From contig JALOOY010000027.1 of NCBI GenBank assembly GCA_025454185.1, positions 1 to 9,245 on the forward strand: a stretch of 9,245 nucleotides of DNA. Direction: 5' to 3'. This document shows, one piece after another, positions 1-5,013 of the stretch (the stretch's first letter is position 1; every line of letters starts with the position of its first letter). This DNA is from Thermodesulfobacteriota bacterium. Lineage in GTDB: Bacteria; Desulfobacterota; RBG-13-43-22. The translations under genes and the position numbers were made by a program. The notes under the pieces were generated by a model. That model did not search any database, had not been told where the DNA came from, and was given only the letters and a program-made list of their open reading frames with translations.

Positions 1-17
1 CTTCGTCCCCTGGGACG

Positions 18-95
18 CTATTCTTTCCAATCTTCGAGTTTCAGGTATTTCATTCTTCTAAATTCGCTTGTATTATTGGTGACAAGGATGAAATT
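18..95 (-). pseudogene. C-terminal remnant of a VapC-like PIN-domain toxin
   Basis: Read leftward, this frame gives RARNFILVTNNTSEF followed by a basic stretch and LKLEDWKE, then a TAG stop at 18-20. The pattern LVTNNT-x-EF ... L-x-x-EDW is the usual end of VapC-family PIN-domain ribonucleases of type II toxin-antitoxin modules. Upstream the frame stays open, but the residues no longer look like a PIN domain (low-complexity Gly/Ser/Arg text), and the acidic catalytic residues of the N-terminal part are missing. No antitoxin gene is seen. I infer a decayed or rearranged toxin gene of which only about 26 residues survive. It could also be a chance match, since the evidence is one short motif. 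Confidence 0.5.
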
Positions 96-96
96 G

Positions 97-154
97 CGCG
101 CGCGAAAGGAGTCGAAGCCGACTGAAGCGCGTCCGGTTGAGCCGTGCGTTAGGC
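97..154 (-). other. Integron attC-like half-site
   Basis: On the minus strand this stretch begins GCCTAAC (148-154), which fits the attC core RYYYAAC, and continues a few bases later with GGCTCAACCGGACGCG (128-143), which resembles the L box and start of the stem of many attC sites. A matching second half (inverted L box and GTTRRRY) is not present to the left, where the PIN-toxin remnant begins instead. It may be the scar of a lost gene cassette, or a coincidence. The rest of 155-249 holds no gene I can support. Confidence 0.22.
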
Positions 155-249
155 CCGGTCGTGTTAGATTTCGGGCCTGAGCTTACTCTGGCCTGGCTAT
201 ATCGACCGGGATCTCCACTGCTTTCATCCCCGTTGGGAAAAAACGTTTT

Positions 250-975
250 TCAGCGGAACCTTCGAGCGCCATCATTGAAATACCTCCCGGCTTCCCGGAT
301 CACTGGGTTGTCCTGAACTTCCAGGGGCGACCCGGCCTGCATTACACGCCCCTGCGAATAAACAATGATCCGGTCGCCCAGTTTCAAGGCTTCGTTCAGG
401 TCGTGCGTGACCAGGATGACCGGAATCCGGTATTGACGGGCCGCCCCGGTCAGGCAGCGCTGCAGCTCCAGGCGCAGCGGATTGTCCAGGGCCGAAAACG
501 GCTCGTCCAGCAAGAGCAGTTTCGGGCGCCGGATCAGGGCCCGGGCCAGGGCTACCCTCTGGGCCTGGCCGCCGGAGATTTCCGCCGGCCTTTTTGCGGG
601 CAATCCCTCGAGGTGGAGCAGCTCGATCAGTTCCCCGGTCCGCCCCAGCCGTTCCTCTTTCCCCAATCCCTTGGCGCCATAGAGGATGTTTTCCTGAACA
701 GTCATATGCGGAAACAGGGCCAGGTCCTGGAAGACGTAACCGATGGCCCGGTCCTGGGGACGGATGTCGATCCCGGCCCGGCTGTCGAAAAGGGGCCATT
801 CTTCCAAGCGGATGGTTCCGCGGTCCGGTCTCATCAACCCGGCAATCATCTGCAGCGTAAGGGACTTCCCGGCCCCGGAATACCCGAAAAGGACGGCCGT
901 CTCTTCCTGAACGGTCCATGCCACGTCCAGGATAAAACCGTTCACCCTTTTGTACAATTTCAGAGACAGGGCCAT
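250..975 (-). CDS. modC: Molybdate ABC transporter ATP-binding protein, short form without TOBE domain
   Basis: This is the ATPase that powers molybdate import, working on the cytoplasmic face of the ModB dimer. The 241-residue protein has all ABC motifs: Walker A GYSGAGKS (31-38), Q-loop glutamine 83, signature SGGQAQR (134-140), Walker B LLLLDEP (153-159), D-loop SALD (161-164) and the switch histidine in THD (191). It ends about 75 residues after the H-loop. Classical ModC proteins are about 350 residues and carry a C-terminal TOBE/Mop domain that binds oxyanion; that domain is absent here. The start lies 2 bases after the modB stop, and modA and modB directly upstream make the substrate assignment likely. 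Tungstate is an alternative substrate. No convincing intrinsic terminator follows the stop. Confidence 0.88.
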   Translation of the reverse strand: MALSLKLYKRVNGFILDVAWTVQEETAVLFGYSGAGKSLTLQMIAGLMRPDRGTIRLEEWPLFDSRAGIDIRPQDRAIGYVFQDLALFPHMTVQENILYGAKGLGKEERLGRTGELIELLHLEGLPAKRPAEISGGQAQRVALARALIRRPKLLLLDEPFSALDNPLRLELQRCLTGAARQYRIPVILVTHDLNEALKLGDRIIVYSQGRVMQAGSPLEVQDNPVIREAGRYFNDGARRFR

Positions 976-977
976 TA

Positions 978-1640
978 TCAGGCCTTCCGGCCGAAGCGGT
1001 TGGCCAAAACCAGAAAAACCGCGGAGGAGGCCGTGAGTAACAGCACCACCCCCTGGGCCTGCGTCCAGTCACCGCTTCCGGCCAGCGTGTAGATGGTCAG
1101 GGGCAGGGTGTTGGTTTTGCCCGGGATATTTCCGGCCAGCATCAGGGTGGCCCCGAACTCTCCCATGGCCCGGGCAAAGGACAGGGCCGCCCCGGCGATG
1201 ATTCCCCGCCGGGCCAGCGGCAGGACGACCCTCCAGGCCGTTTTCAGTTCCGAGTGCCCCAGCGTATAGGAAGCGAAAATGAGGTTTTTGTCCACCGACT
1301 CGATGGCCGCACGGGTGGTCCGGACCATGAGCGGCAGGGCCACCACAAAGGAGGCCAGCCCGGCGGCATACCAGGTGAACATGATGCACCAGCCGGTCCA
1401 GGCGTAGAGGTATTTGCCCAACCAGCCGTTGCGACCGAATAGGATGATCAAATAATAACCGGTCACCGTAGGGGGCAATACCAACGGCAGGGTGAACAGG
1501 ATGTCCAATAACTCGCGGCCCGGAAATTTTTTCCGGGCCAACAGGTACCCGGCGGCCACTCCGATTATCACGATGAAAAAAGTGGCCAGGAAGGAGACCT
1601 GCAAGGAGAGTCGCAGGGAAAACCAGGTTTCTTCGGTCAT
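978..1640 (-). CDS. modB: Molybdate ABC transporter permease
   Basis: ModB forms the membrane channel for molybdate in the inner membrane. The 220-residue protein is very hydrophobic, with about five or six membrane segments (for example 13-35, 45-68, 85-105, 145-160 and 196-214). The cytoplasmic EAA coupling loop that docks on ModC is clear at about 111-130 (AAIESVDKNLIFASYTLG), and the family signature ALSFARAMGEFGAT follows at 152-165. Length matches the ModB/CysT-type permease family. The start codon comes 3 bases after the modA stop and the stop is 2 bases before modC, so the three genes must be cotranscribed. The ribosome binding site is weak, which fits translational coupling. Confidence 0.93.
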   Translation of the reverse strand: MTEETWFSLRLSLQVSFLATFFIVIIGVAAGYLLARKKFPGRELLDILFTLPLVLPPTVTGYYLIILFGRNGWLGKYLYAWTGWCIMFTWYAAGLASFVVALPLMVRTTRAAIESVDKNLIFASYTLGHSELKTAWRVVLPLARRGIIAGAALSFARAMGEFGATLMLAGNIPGKTNTLPLTIYTLAGSGDWTQAQGVVLLLTASSAVFLVLANRFGRKA

Positions 1641-1643
1641 GGG

Positions 1644-2471
1644 CTACTTTTTATCTTCCAGGATTTTAAATCCATAACGCCCGAATACACGTTTCCCCTC
1701 GTTTGAAATTACCTGGGCGATAAAAGCCCTGGCCAACGCTTCCCTCTTTCCACCCTTCACAGCGGCTATGGGGTAGACGATCGGCGAATGACTGCCCTCC
1801 GGAGCCGAAAGGGGCATTTTCAGATCCTTGCTTTTAGCAGCCGCATCGGTGGCGTAAACCAACCCGGCGTCCACCTCGTTCCGGACGACGTAATCTAGGA
1901 CCTGACGGACGTTTTCGGCGAAGATCAGCTTTTCCTTTAAAGGGTCCCAGAGATTCATTTTTCTCAAAACCTGCTCGGCGTATCGGCCGGCCGGGACGGT
2001 CTGGGGATTTCCGAGGGCGATCTTTTTTAATTCTTTACGGTTGAGGTCGGTAAATGCTGCCAGGGGAACCGTTGAAGCCGCCGGAAGCACCAGCACCACG
2101 GCGTTTCCGGCAAAATTTGCCCGCGACCCGGGAACCGTAAAACCTTTCTGCTCCAGTTCATCCATTTCCTTCAGGCCGGCCGAGGCAAAAACATCGACCG
2201 GGGCACCCCCCGCAATCTGCCGCGCCAAGTCCCCCGAGGCCCCGAAGTTAAACCGCATTCGGGCACCTTTCTGCCGGGCTTCAAAGGTTTTCCCCAGTTC
2301 CGTAAAAGCCTCTCTCAAACTGACGGCGGCCGAAACGGTAATCTCTTGGGCCTGGACCGGAACGACCAAAAAGTTAAGCAAAATGAGAAAGGACAGCGTC
2401 CTGATGAACTTTTTACAGAAATACCCATCGCCAAGTCTTTCCGGAGGCTTCTCACTTTTCGGCCGATCCAT
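1644..2471 (-). CDS. modA: Periplasmic molybdate-binding protein
   Basis: This solute-binding protein captures molybdate (possibly tungstate) in the periplasm and delivers it to ModB. Residues 19-41 form a signal peptide: basic KKFIR, a hydrophobic core and VQA with predicted cleavage before QE at 42-43. The mature part has ModA-family landmarks: SAAVSLREAF (47-56), FNFGASGDLARQI (74-86), PVDVFASA (91-98), GNPQTVPAGRYAEQ (154-167) and DAGLVYATDA (201-210), regions that surround the oxyanion in known structures. The ATG at 2471 is supported by an AGAAAGGA ribosome site just upstream, and it overlaps the padR end by 20 bases. The extra 18 residues before the signal peptide are unusual, so a later start is possible. 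No lipobox cysteine is seen. Confidence 0.92.
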   Translation of the reverse strand: MDRPKSEKPPERLGDGYFCKKFIRTLSFLILLNFLVVPVQAQEITVSAAVSLREAFTELGKTFEARQKGARMRFNFGASGDLARQIAGGAPVDVFASAGLKEMDELEQKGFTVPGSRANFAGNAVVLVLPAASTVPLAAFTDLNRKELKKIALGNPQTVPAGRYAEQVLRKMNLWDPLKEKLIFAENVRQVLDYVVRNEVDAGLVYATDAAAKSKDLKMPLSAPEGSHSPIVYPIAAVKGGKREALARAFIAQVISNEGKRVFGRYGFKILEDKK

Positions 2472-3021
2472 CTTTTTCCTTTCTTTTTAGAACTTCGAGC
2501 CATTCCAGGGCCGCCCGGGCCAGGGCTTGACGAAAATCGCCAGCCAGGCGTTCCATCCCAGAGGGGGCCGACCTTTTACGCTCCTCCAGGCCGGACAATT
2601 TTTCCCGGCAGACCTGCTGTTGACTTTCGATCAGTTTTCCCAAAAATTTTCGATCGCCTTTTTCCAGGAAATGAATTTTGGCCAGGAATTCCAGACGCAG
2701 GTCCCGGACATGTTCCACCGGAGCCTTTACCCAGACCTTGAACTTTTTTCGGCCGGCCGGAGTCAAAGAAAAGACTTTCCGATCCGGCCTTTTTTCCTGC
2801 GCCCGCCGTTCATGGGACACCAGTCCCGCCTGTTCCATCCGGGACAGCAGGGCATAGGTCTGACTGCGGCCCAGGGTCCAGATCTCTCCCAACTGTTCTT
2901 CCAGGCACTGATACAGATCGTAGCCGTGCAAAGGGCCGCCCGCCAAGGCGCCAAGGACCAGATATTCGGCCGGATTCCGCTCCTTTTCAGGCTGGCCGAC
3001 CATTTCAGATACTCTGTACAT
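2452..3021 (-). CDS. PadR-family transcriptional regulator heading the mod operon
   Basis: The 189-residue protein is a PadR-type DNA-binding regulator. The winged helix spans about residues 18-92, with the family landmarks EYLVLGALAGGPLHGYDLY (19-37), SQTYALLSRMEQAGLV (53-68) and the wing PDRKVFSLTPAGR (79-91). Residues about 100-180 are mostly helical and charged, as in the C-terminal dimerisation part of the longer PadR subfamily. It is the first gene of the modABC operon and its end overlaps modA by 20 bases, so it is probably the local regulator of molybdate uptake in place of ModE. No metal- or oxyanion-binding domain is visible, so the signal is unknown. The ATG at 3021 lacks a clear ribosome site; an in-frame ATG at 3003 is an alternative start. 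Confidence 0.88.
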   Translation of the reverse strand: MYRVSEMVGQPEKERNPAEYLVLGALAGGPLHGYDLYQCLEEQLGEIWTLGRSQTYALLSRMEQAGLVSHERRAQEKRPDRKVFSLTPAGRKKFKVWVKAPVEHVRDLRLEFLAKIHFLEKGDRKFLGKLIESQQQVCREKLSGLEERKRSAPSGMERLAGDFRQALARAALEWLEVLKRKEKDGSAEK

Positions 3022-3059
3022 ACGATTGTTCGTTAAACTTGACCCACCAATTCAGCTTT

Positions 3060-3220
3060 ACCAAAACCGCGCCGGTTAGGGCCCCGGTCTTTTCGGAGGC
3101 TTTCGCCCCGCAGCAGGATTTGCCGGCCGGGTCCGAATACGAAAAGGTCCGAACCGCCCATCGTATTCATTGTCGCCCCCGTCCTGTAAGCGGCCAGGGT
3201 TTGCAGTCCAAGGGTGCCTT
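3060..3220 (-). promoter_or_regulatory. Structured leader region upstream of padR-modABC (candidate cis-regulatory RNA)
   Basis: Read leftward, this gene-free stretch can fold into several hairpins. GAATACGA and TCGTATTC (3161-3168 with 3135-3142) form a perfect 8-base-pair stem. Just downstream, GGGGC-GAAA-GCCTC closes a GNRA tetraloop with one G-U pair, followed by AACCG-GCG-CGGTT. The GGGGCGAAAGCCTCC core recalls part of the molybdenum-cofactor (Moco) riboswitch, and the position before molybdate genes fits. I could not align the full consensus, so the riboswitch identity is only a suggestion. A direct repeat of GGTCCGAA on the plus strand (3130-3137 and 3146-3153) is part of the same structure. 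No protein-coding frame here is convincing. Confidence 0.28.
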
Positions 3221-3237
3221 TCTATTCTTATATTGAT

Positions 3238-3254
3238 TATTCATAATGTGAATA
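3238..3254. promoter_or_regulatory. Operator-like palindrome between padR and the MoaD-like gene
   Basis: TATTCA-TAATG-TGAATA is a perfect inverted repeat with 6-base arms in an AT-rich island inside GC-rich DNA. An outer, differently centred pair TATATT/AATATA (3229-3234 and 3251-3256) surrounds it. It sits in the divergent gap, and next to TATAAG (minus strand, 3227-3232), which could be a leftward -10 box whose -35 zone the palindrome would cover. It is a candidate binding site for the PadR protein or a ModE-like factor. It does not match the enteric ModE site well. Confidence 0.35.
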
Positions 3255-3347
3255 TATACACGAACCTGCTGTTTCAGGCAAGATTTATTTGTCATCCCCT
3301 TCCATGGTCGAGGTCGGACGTTCGAATCTTATTTTCGTATTAAAAAC

Positions 3348-3376
3348 TTGCTTTGGCCGGAGGGGCGTATTATAGC
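3348..3376 (+). promoter_or_regulatory. Possible sigma70 promoter for the MoaD-like gene
   Basis: TTGCTT (3348-3353) and TATAGC (3371-3376) are 17 bases apart, and transcription would start some 20 bases before the ATG at 3407. Both boxes match the consensus only partly, so this is a weak call. Confidence 0.28.
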
Positions 3377-3406
3377 ATATGAATAAATCAGGCAAGGCGC
3401 TGGCGT

Positions 3407-3700
3407 ATGGATATCCCGGGTACAGGCAAAACGATTATCGTAAAAATCAACACCACCTTCGCCATAGGCAACACCGAGGCCTTTGGCGCCCAATTCGATC
3501 CAAACGGGGATCTGCTCCTGGAGTTGGCGCCGGGGACCACCGTGGAGGAGCTGCTGCTGCGCCTCCCGGGTCTGGGCGCCCCGGAAAACTGGTCCGACCT
3601 TTTTCTCCACGTGTTTGTCAATCATCAGCTAGCCCCCTTCGACCGGGTTTTGGAAGACCGGGATGTCCTGGATATTCATATTCCTTTGACCGGCGGATAG
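3407..3700 (+). CDS. MoaD/ThiS-family ubiquitin-like sulfur carrier protein
   Basis: This 97-residue protein has the hallmarks of the beta-grasp sulfur carriers: an early beta strand IVKINTTFAI (11-20), the segment GTTVEELLLRLPGL (43-56), the conserved turn FDRVLEDRDVLDIHIPLTGG (78-97) and a C-terminal Gly-Gly immediately before the stop. In this family an E1-like enzyme (MoeB/ThiF type) adenylates the Gly-Gly end, which then carries sulfur as a thiocarboxylate, in MoaD for molybdopterin synthesis and in ThiS for thiamine. Divergence from a molybdate uptake operon favours a molybdenum or tungsten cofactor role. No MoaE, MoeB or oxidoreductase gene is adjacent in the window, so the partner is unknown. 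The start has AAGG about 10 bases upstream. It is slightly longer than typical MoaD (about 80 residues). Confidence 0.8.
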   Translation: MDIPGTGKTIIVKINTTFAIGNTEAFGAQFDPNGDLLLELAPGTTVEELLLRLPGLGAPENWSDLFLHVFVNHQLAPFDRVLEDRDVLDIHIPLTGG

Positions 3701-3739
3701 TCCCGGCGTGATTTTTTCGCTCCGTTCCGTTTTCCTTCC

Positions 3740-3768
3740 TTGACTTCGCCTTTATCTTGATTTAGAAT
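3740..3768 (+). promoter_or_regulatory. Sigma70-type promoter of the manganese riboswitch and exporter gene
   Basis: TTGACT (3740-3745) and TAGAAT (3763-3768) are separated by exactly 17 bases, and each matches five of six consensus positions. Transcription would start near 3775, about 20 bases before the first stem of the riboswitch. Confidence 0.65.
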
Positions 3769-3795
3769 TATTTTCAAAAATACAGATTTCTATCT

Positions 3796-3889
3796 ACAAA
3801 AGCGGAGTAGCTTACAAGAACAAGGTCAACATACTGGCGAAAGCCTGGCCTTGTCGTTGGTTTAAATGCCAATAAGCGAGAGCTTTGGT
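3796..3889 (+). ncRNA. Mn2+-sensing riboswitch (yybP-ykoY family)
   Basis: The leader carries the family signatures AGCGGAGTAGC (3801-3811), GTCAACATACT (3825-3835) and GCGAGAGCTTT (3876-3886). Stems that can be read directly: P1 ACAAAAGC with GCTTTGGT (3796-3803 and 3882-3889, one A-G mismatch), P2 GCTTA with TAAGC (3810-3814 and 3873-3877), CAAGG with CCTTG (3821-3825 and 3849-3853), a GGC-GAAA-GCC hairpin (3836-3845), and TTGG with CCAA (3857-3860 and 3869-3872). Established family members bind Mn2+ and switch on manganese exporters, which agrees with the gene downstream. The 3' strands of P1 and P2 are also the 5' arm of the terminator at 3874-3929, so Mn2+ binding should favour read-through. 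Confidence 0.9.
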
Positions 3890-3929
3890 GTGACACCCCT
3901 GTCATACTGAAGCCCTCGCTTTTTATTTT
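3874..3929 (+). terminator. Riboswitch-controlled intrinsic terminator
   Basis: AAGCGAG (3874-3880) pairs perfectly with CTCGCTT (3915-3921), and after one mismatch the stem continues as GCTT (3882-3885) with AAGC (3910-3913). A run of T residues (3920-3924, then ATTTT) follows. The inner loop holds a second possible hairpin TGACA-CCCC-TGTCA (3891-3904). The 5' arm overlaps the closing stems of the Mn2+ aptamer. Confidence 0.8.
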
Positions 3930-3941
3930 GAAGGAGAGGCG

Positions 3942-4649
3942 ATGACAGCTTTTATAGCGGCCCTGATCTTTGTCGTGCTGGCCGAAATGGGCGATAAAAC
4001 GCAGTTGTTGGGCATGGCCTTTGCCACCCGCTTCCGCTGGCAGACGGTCATGTGGGGCGTTTTCGTGGCCACGGCCGCCAATCATCTCCTGGCCGCCGCT
4101 GCGGGAAGCTATCTGACCCTGATCGTTCCCCTGGGAATTATCAAGGTGGCAGCGGCTGTTTCCTTCATCGGCTTCGGCCTGTGGACCATCCGGGGAGACC
4201 AACTGAGCGGCGAAGACCAGCGCTATCAGTTCAGCCCTTTCTGGACCGTAACGATCGCCTTCTTCATGGCCGAGATGGGGGACAAAACCCAGTTGGCCAC
4301 CATTTCCCTGGCGGTGGAATATAACTCCGTCATCAACGTCTGGATGGGAACGACCCTGGGCATGATGATTTCCAACGCCTTCGGGATCATCGTCGGGATC
4401 GTCATGGGTAAAAAGATCCCGGAGCGGGCCATCAAGTGGGGCTCGGCGCTCATCTTTATCGCCTTCGGAGCGGTGGGCCTCTATGAAAACCTTCCCGAAC
4501 CGCTGCTGACTCCGCTGGCATTGACGGTCGGGGGTTTGGCCCTCCTGCTCCTCGTGGGCCTGGTTGCCTGGCGGAACAACAAAAAAACGGTCCTGGCACC
4601 CGTCCGGGAAAAGCAGGACAGCCTGGATCGAAACAGAATGAAGATGTGA
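3942..4649 (+). CDS. GDT1/UPF0016 (TMEM165-type) membrane protein, probable Mn2+ exporter
   Basis: The 235-residue inner-membrane protein has the internal duplication that defines the UPF0016/GDT1 family: each half carries the ion-binding motif E-x-G-D-K-T, at 15-20 and at 111-116, both as EMGDKTQL at the start of a membrane helix. About six or seven membrane segments are visible (near 4-15, 38-57, 66-84, 103-118, 137-157, 166-182 and 192-210), with a charged loop in the middle and a hydrophilic tail from about 211. Bacterial relatives export manganese, and the Mn2+ riboswitch directly upstream supports that substrate; calcium is known for some eukaryotic members. The ATG has a strong AAGGAG site. 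It is monocistronic and converges with the Trm112-like gene. Confidence 0.92.
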   Translation: MTAFIAALIFVVLAEMGDKTQLLGMAFATRFRWQTVMWGVFVATAANHLLAAAAGSYLTLIVPLGIIKVAAAVSFIGFGLWTIRGDQLSGEDQRYQFSPFWTVTIAFFMAEMGDKTQLATISLAVEYNSVINVWMGTTLGMMISNAFGIIVGIVMGKKIPERAIKWGSALIFIAFGAVGLYENLPEPLLTPLALTVGGLALLLLVGLVAWRNNKKTVLAPVREKQDSLDRNRMKM

Positions 4650-4657
4650 CTATTCTC

Positions 4658-4694
4658 GCGGGCCGCCGCGTACGGCCGGACCAGGCCGGCCCGC
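4658..4694. terminator. GC-rich stem-loop between convergent genes
   Basis: GCGGGCC (4658-4664) pairs with GGCCCGC (4688-4694), and CGGCC-GGACCA-GGCCG (4673-4688) gives an alternative inner hairpin. It sits in the 53-base gap between two gene ends, where a bidirectional terminator would be expected. There is no T-run on either side, so it is not a classic intrinsic terminator. Confidence 0.35.
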
Positions 4695-4702
4695 TAGCCG
4701 TT

Positions 4703-4876
4703 TCAGCCCTGGTAAGGCTTGGCTTCCTCGATCAGCATGATGGGAATGTCGTCCTTGATTTCGTAGACCAGCTTACACTGCTCGCAGATCAGCCCGTCCT
4801 GGGCCTCGTTCAGGCGCAGGTCCCCCTGGCATTTCGGACAGGCCAGGATATCCAACAGTTCCTTACTGACGGCCAT
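4703..4876 (-). CDS. Trm112/UPF0434-family zinc-ribbon protein (YcaR-like), 57 residues
   Basis: Translation from the ATG at 4876 starts MAVSKELLDILACPKCQGDL and ends with IPIMLIEEAKPYQG. Four cysteines in two pairs (C13-P-K-C16 and C32-E-Q-C35) form a zinc ribbon, and KELLDILACPKC is the family's standard opening. A strong GGAGG site lies 6 to 10 bases upstream, which fixes the start. In bacteria these small proteins are thought to activate methyltransferases, by analogy with Trm112, and their genes often lie beside lipid A and KDO genes such as lpxK and kdsB. That fits the LPS-type cluster upstream here. The gap to the epimerase gene (4877-5011) contains two stem-loop repeats, so it may have its own promoter. 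Confidence 0.92.
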   Translation of the reverse strand: MAVSKELLDILACPKCQGDLRLNEAQDGLICEQCKLVYEIKDDIPIMLIEEAKPYQG

Positions 4877-4918
4877 AATTCCCTCCTTTTCCGGTCATTT
4901 AAGGCAACGCCGCTGAGG

Positions 4919-4940
4919 GCACAGCCGAGGGCGGCTGTGC
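4919..4940. repeat. GC-rich inverted repeat
   Basis: GCACAGCC (4919-4926) and GGCTGTGC (4933-4940) are perfect inverted arms around GAGGGC. The element lies between the epimerase and Trm112-like genes and has the look of a dispersed intergenic palindrome of the REP type. No T-run follows on the minus strand, so it is not an obvious terminator. Confidence 0.6.
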
Positions 4941-4988
4941 TACAAATTTACTTTATTGGCCTATGCACTTGGCCCAAATTGGAAGCCA

Positions 4989-5013
4989 AATAATCAATTG
5001 ACAATTGATTATT
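4989..5013. repeat. AT-rich perfect palindrome overlapping the epimerase stop codon
   Basis: AATAATCAATTG (4989-5000) and CAATTGATTATT (5002-5013) are perfect 12-base inverted arms around a single A. The last bases fall inside the TAA stop (5012-5014) of the epimerase gene. Its units (ATCAATT, GACAATT, GATTATT) share a seven-base period with the array at 8082-8116. Confidence 0.7.

Noticed and set aside
239..250. AAAAACGTTTTT palindrome at the end of modC as a terminator
   Set aside because: The palindrome has no loop and would form only weak A-T pairs, so it is not a plausible intrinsic terminator.
183..272. 29-codon minus-strand frame overlapping the end of modC
   Set aside because: It begins MALEGSAEK and overlaps modC out of frame. 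There is no ribosome site or known family, so it is too weak to annotate.
403..1092. Plus-strand open frame opposite modC and modB
   Set aside because: The opposite strand encodes complete ABC motifs. This frame has no family features.
3060..3160. c-di-GMP (GEMM) or cobalamin riboswitch
   Set aside because: The fragments GGCAAATCC and GCGAAAGCCTCCG resemble parts of GEMM, but the required order and the downstream tetraloop receptor are missing. No cobalamin box is present.
3039..3236. 65-codon plus-strand frame in the mod/moaD-like gap
   Set aside because: It starts with TTG, lacks a ribosome site and a recognisable motif, and lies over the predicted stem-loops.
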